Of a stretch of 64,000 nucleotides of DNA, positions 62,101 through 64,000 are shown in pieces. Positions within the stretch are counted from its first letter, which is position 1; each line of letters starts with the position of its first letter. Source of the stretch: Puffinus mauretanicus. Its lineage: Eukaryota > Chordata > Aves > Procellariiformes > Procellariidae. Where the stretch lies: the NCBI GenBank assembly GCA_023333565.1, contig JAJKFH010002581.1, positions 1,302,001-1,366,000 of the forward strand. The letters run 5' to 3'. A program made the position numbers and the translations under genes. Below the pieces are notes generated by a model, which ran no database searches, had not been told where the DNA came from, and saw only the letters and a program-made list of their open reading frames with translations.

Positions 62101-64000
62101 ATTTATTTATAGTTCATTGAAAGATACATGTCATATTCCTGATTGAAGCTGAGATTTTCTCTTTTTCCACAACACCTTTTTATATAGCTTCTCTGGTATT
62201 GATCCCATAAGGTCAATTGACTTCATCTTTGGATAAGCTGGTGATAGGTAGAAAACCAACAATGGAAGATCTTTCTTAATGTACATCTGTAAACAAGATT
62301 GTGTTAGACCGTATTTGCTGAAACAGAGAGAACTTTATAAGCTACGGTTCCTTGCATCATCATCTATTTTTAATACACTTGCAGTTGCTGTTTGTCACTA
62401 CTTTGGTACTTTTGATCCACTAATTTAATTTCCTGATGATAAAATGCTTAAATTATGTCTATTTCCCATAATATTCTTTACTTTAATATTTTTTAATATT
62501 TTTTAATTTACTTTAATATTTTTACAAAAAGTTCAAACATCTCTTGGAAAAATTATTCATAAAAGCTATCACTTCTGGTGGCTGGGATCTTATCCTGCTT
62601 AGACAAACTTAATAAACTTCAGATTGTTGTTTCTGTCAACAGAAAAGGCTTTTAAGAAAATAATGATAAACCAATTGAAAAACTTCAATGTCTTCTTTCT
62701 GGCTATATGTGTATTCTATGCCAGCTACTGTCAGAAAGGGTTATAACATATTATGTATTCAAACAAGTATGCAAAAGTGATTTTTGGCAAGATTTTAAAA
62801 AAGCTCTCTTCATATACAATATACATTCATTTCATCTTGGGATCAAAAATACTGGAACAGAATCTCTATTATATCTCATCTCTGCTGGATTTAATCTTAG
62901 CACAGGATAGCAGAAGGAGCGGCACTAGCAGTTCGGTTTTTGTCTTTTAGATTGCTTGTACATAACCTTCAAACCATTTAAAGCATTCATTTTGCTGTCC
63001 TGAACAATAAACTTTGGCCCTCATAAAGTTTTCTGTCTTCAGCAATTCTATGTGGGAGCACATCAACATCTTCATGTGCCCCTTACAATGCTCTTACGTG
63101 CTTGTTAATAAAAGTAATACAGTATTTTTATATTGATTTTAGAAAAATTCCAGAGTGCTTTACAAAACACCATTTAAATTATCATAATACTAAATACAAT
63201 TCAATGAAAAGCAGGATTTTTTTCTTCTTTCTATTGACCAGAGTTGAACCGGCATTACAGTTAATGAAGTTCAATGAGTATGGACTACAATTTCTAAATA
63301 GTCTTCTTCCCAGGTACTTCCTCATAGTGTATGTGGAACCTGCTGTAACGTACTGAATACAAGTAACCTACTGAGTCTGACTTTATGAACAGAGACATGT
63401 ATTGTCAAGACCATTTAATCATAAAAAGTCTCACCTATCGTTGTAAGACTTAAATATTAAATGAGATATTAATGTTTAAAATTCAGTTCTACACCAATAT
63501 CTCATCTGCACTACATCATTTTATGAAACAGTTGTAATCTGAGATACGTTTCAACAGATGAATCCTGAAAGAATGTAAGGCAGTTAATTCTGCATAAACT
63601 GCATTGCAAGTCTGTAGAGAAGATCTTTTCCAAGTAAAAAAATGCATTCTCCAGCCTTGAGAAGAAAAACATTTATAGTGATAAGTTTTTCTCACTATGC
63701 AAAAGATAGCAAGATGTTTCAGGAGCAAAGAATAATACAAATAAGATATTTATTCAGAGTATAGATAGTAACAACCAGTGAAGAATTTCTTATTGAACTT
63801 ACAAAAATGATTCTGTTTTTGAAGAAGAATGAAAGGCAATTATTCATTTTTGCTTCACTTCTCAAAACACCTGAGGAGTCCTTTGTTCAAAAGAATTCTT
63901 TCACTGTCATGTTGCAGCCTTCCCTGCAGAGGAAACAAAAGTCCTTATCTCTACTGGCTGATAATGTGAACTGAATTTTTATAGCTGGATCCTGTTGGTG
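59133..64000 (+). other. RIMS2: RIMS2 intron (3' part of window)
   Basis: No further exon is recognisable up to the window end. The next expected RIM2 coding segment would begin with an Asp whose first base is supplied by 59132, and none was found. It contains one CR1 tail (61987-62072) and otherwise AT-rich sequence, including a small tandem duplication of TTTAATATTTTTTAATATTT at about 62477-62522. Confidence 0.8.
61987..62072 (+). repeat. CR1 LINE 3' tail fragment
   Basis: GTGGACTAGATGACTTTTAA, then AGGTCCTTTCCAACCCAAACC and five octamer-like units (ATTCTATG, one of them mutated to ATCCTGTG). This is a sense-strand CR1 3' end, about 85 bp long and 5'-truncated. Confidence 0.92.

Noticed and set aside
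1..64000. Bacterial-type systems, CRISPR arrays, tRNA or rRNA genes
   Set aside because: Sequence is avian intronic DNA; no regularly spaced direct repeats of CRISPR type, no tRNA-like cloverleaf or rRNA segments were noticed. The tandem repeats found are microsatellites and CR1 tails.

Overview
This window is vertebrate nuclear DNA, almost certainly from a bird. It is AT-rich and intron-dominated. It carries many 3' ends of CR1 LINEs, recognisable by the terminal ATTCTATG-type octamer repeats and the GGTTGGACTAGATGATCTT-like tail, plus two LTRs of types I associate with avian endogenous retroviruses. There is no bacterial gene organisation, CRISPR array or operon.

The only gene I can support is an internal part of RIMS2 (RIM2, regulating synaptic membrane exocytosis 2), a presynaptic active-zone scaffold, on the + strand. 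Twelve coding exons were placed by matching translated segments to the RIM family and requiring AG acceptors, GT donors and matching codon phase. In order they are: two alternative exons just before the PDZ domain (13552-13619 and 13737-13945); the PDZ exons (15297-15416, 17857-17956, 18754-18877); linker exons (23963-24009, 25216-25328); a 48-nt in-frame cassette exon (31077-31124); the C2A exons (39483-39613, 42442-42613, 43178-43331); and one post-C2A linker exon (59064-59132). The gene enters from the left and leaves to the right. The N-terminal Rab3-binding/zinc-finger part, the SH3-binding linker and the C2B domain lie outside the window. Coding sequence is about 2% of the window.

The rest is intron. 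It holds a 594-bp solo LTR on the minus strand with a perfect 5-bp target-site duplication (10235-10828), a second minus-strand LTR-like element (about 22515-23202), at least seven CR1 fragments on both strands, one probable older CR1 relic (about 57510-57915), and a few simple repeats.

The most informative observation is that the two pre-PDZ exons have identical incoming and outgoing codon phases and lie 117 nt apart. Any transcript that keeps the frame must therefore contain exactly one of them. I found no sign of an undescribed gene system. The remaining observations concern splicing architecture and transposable elements.
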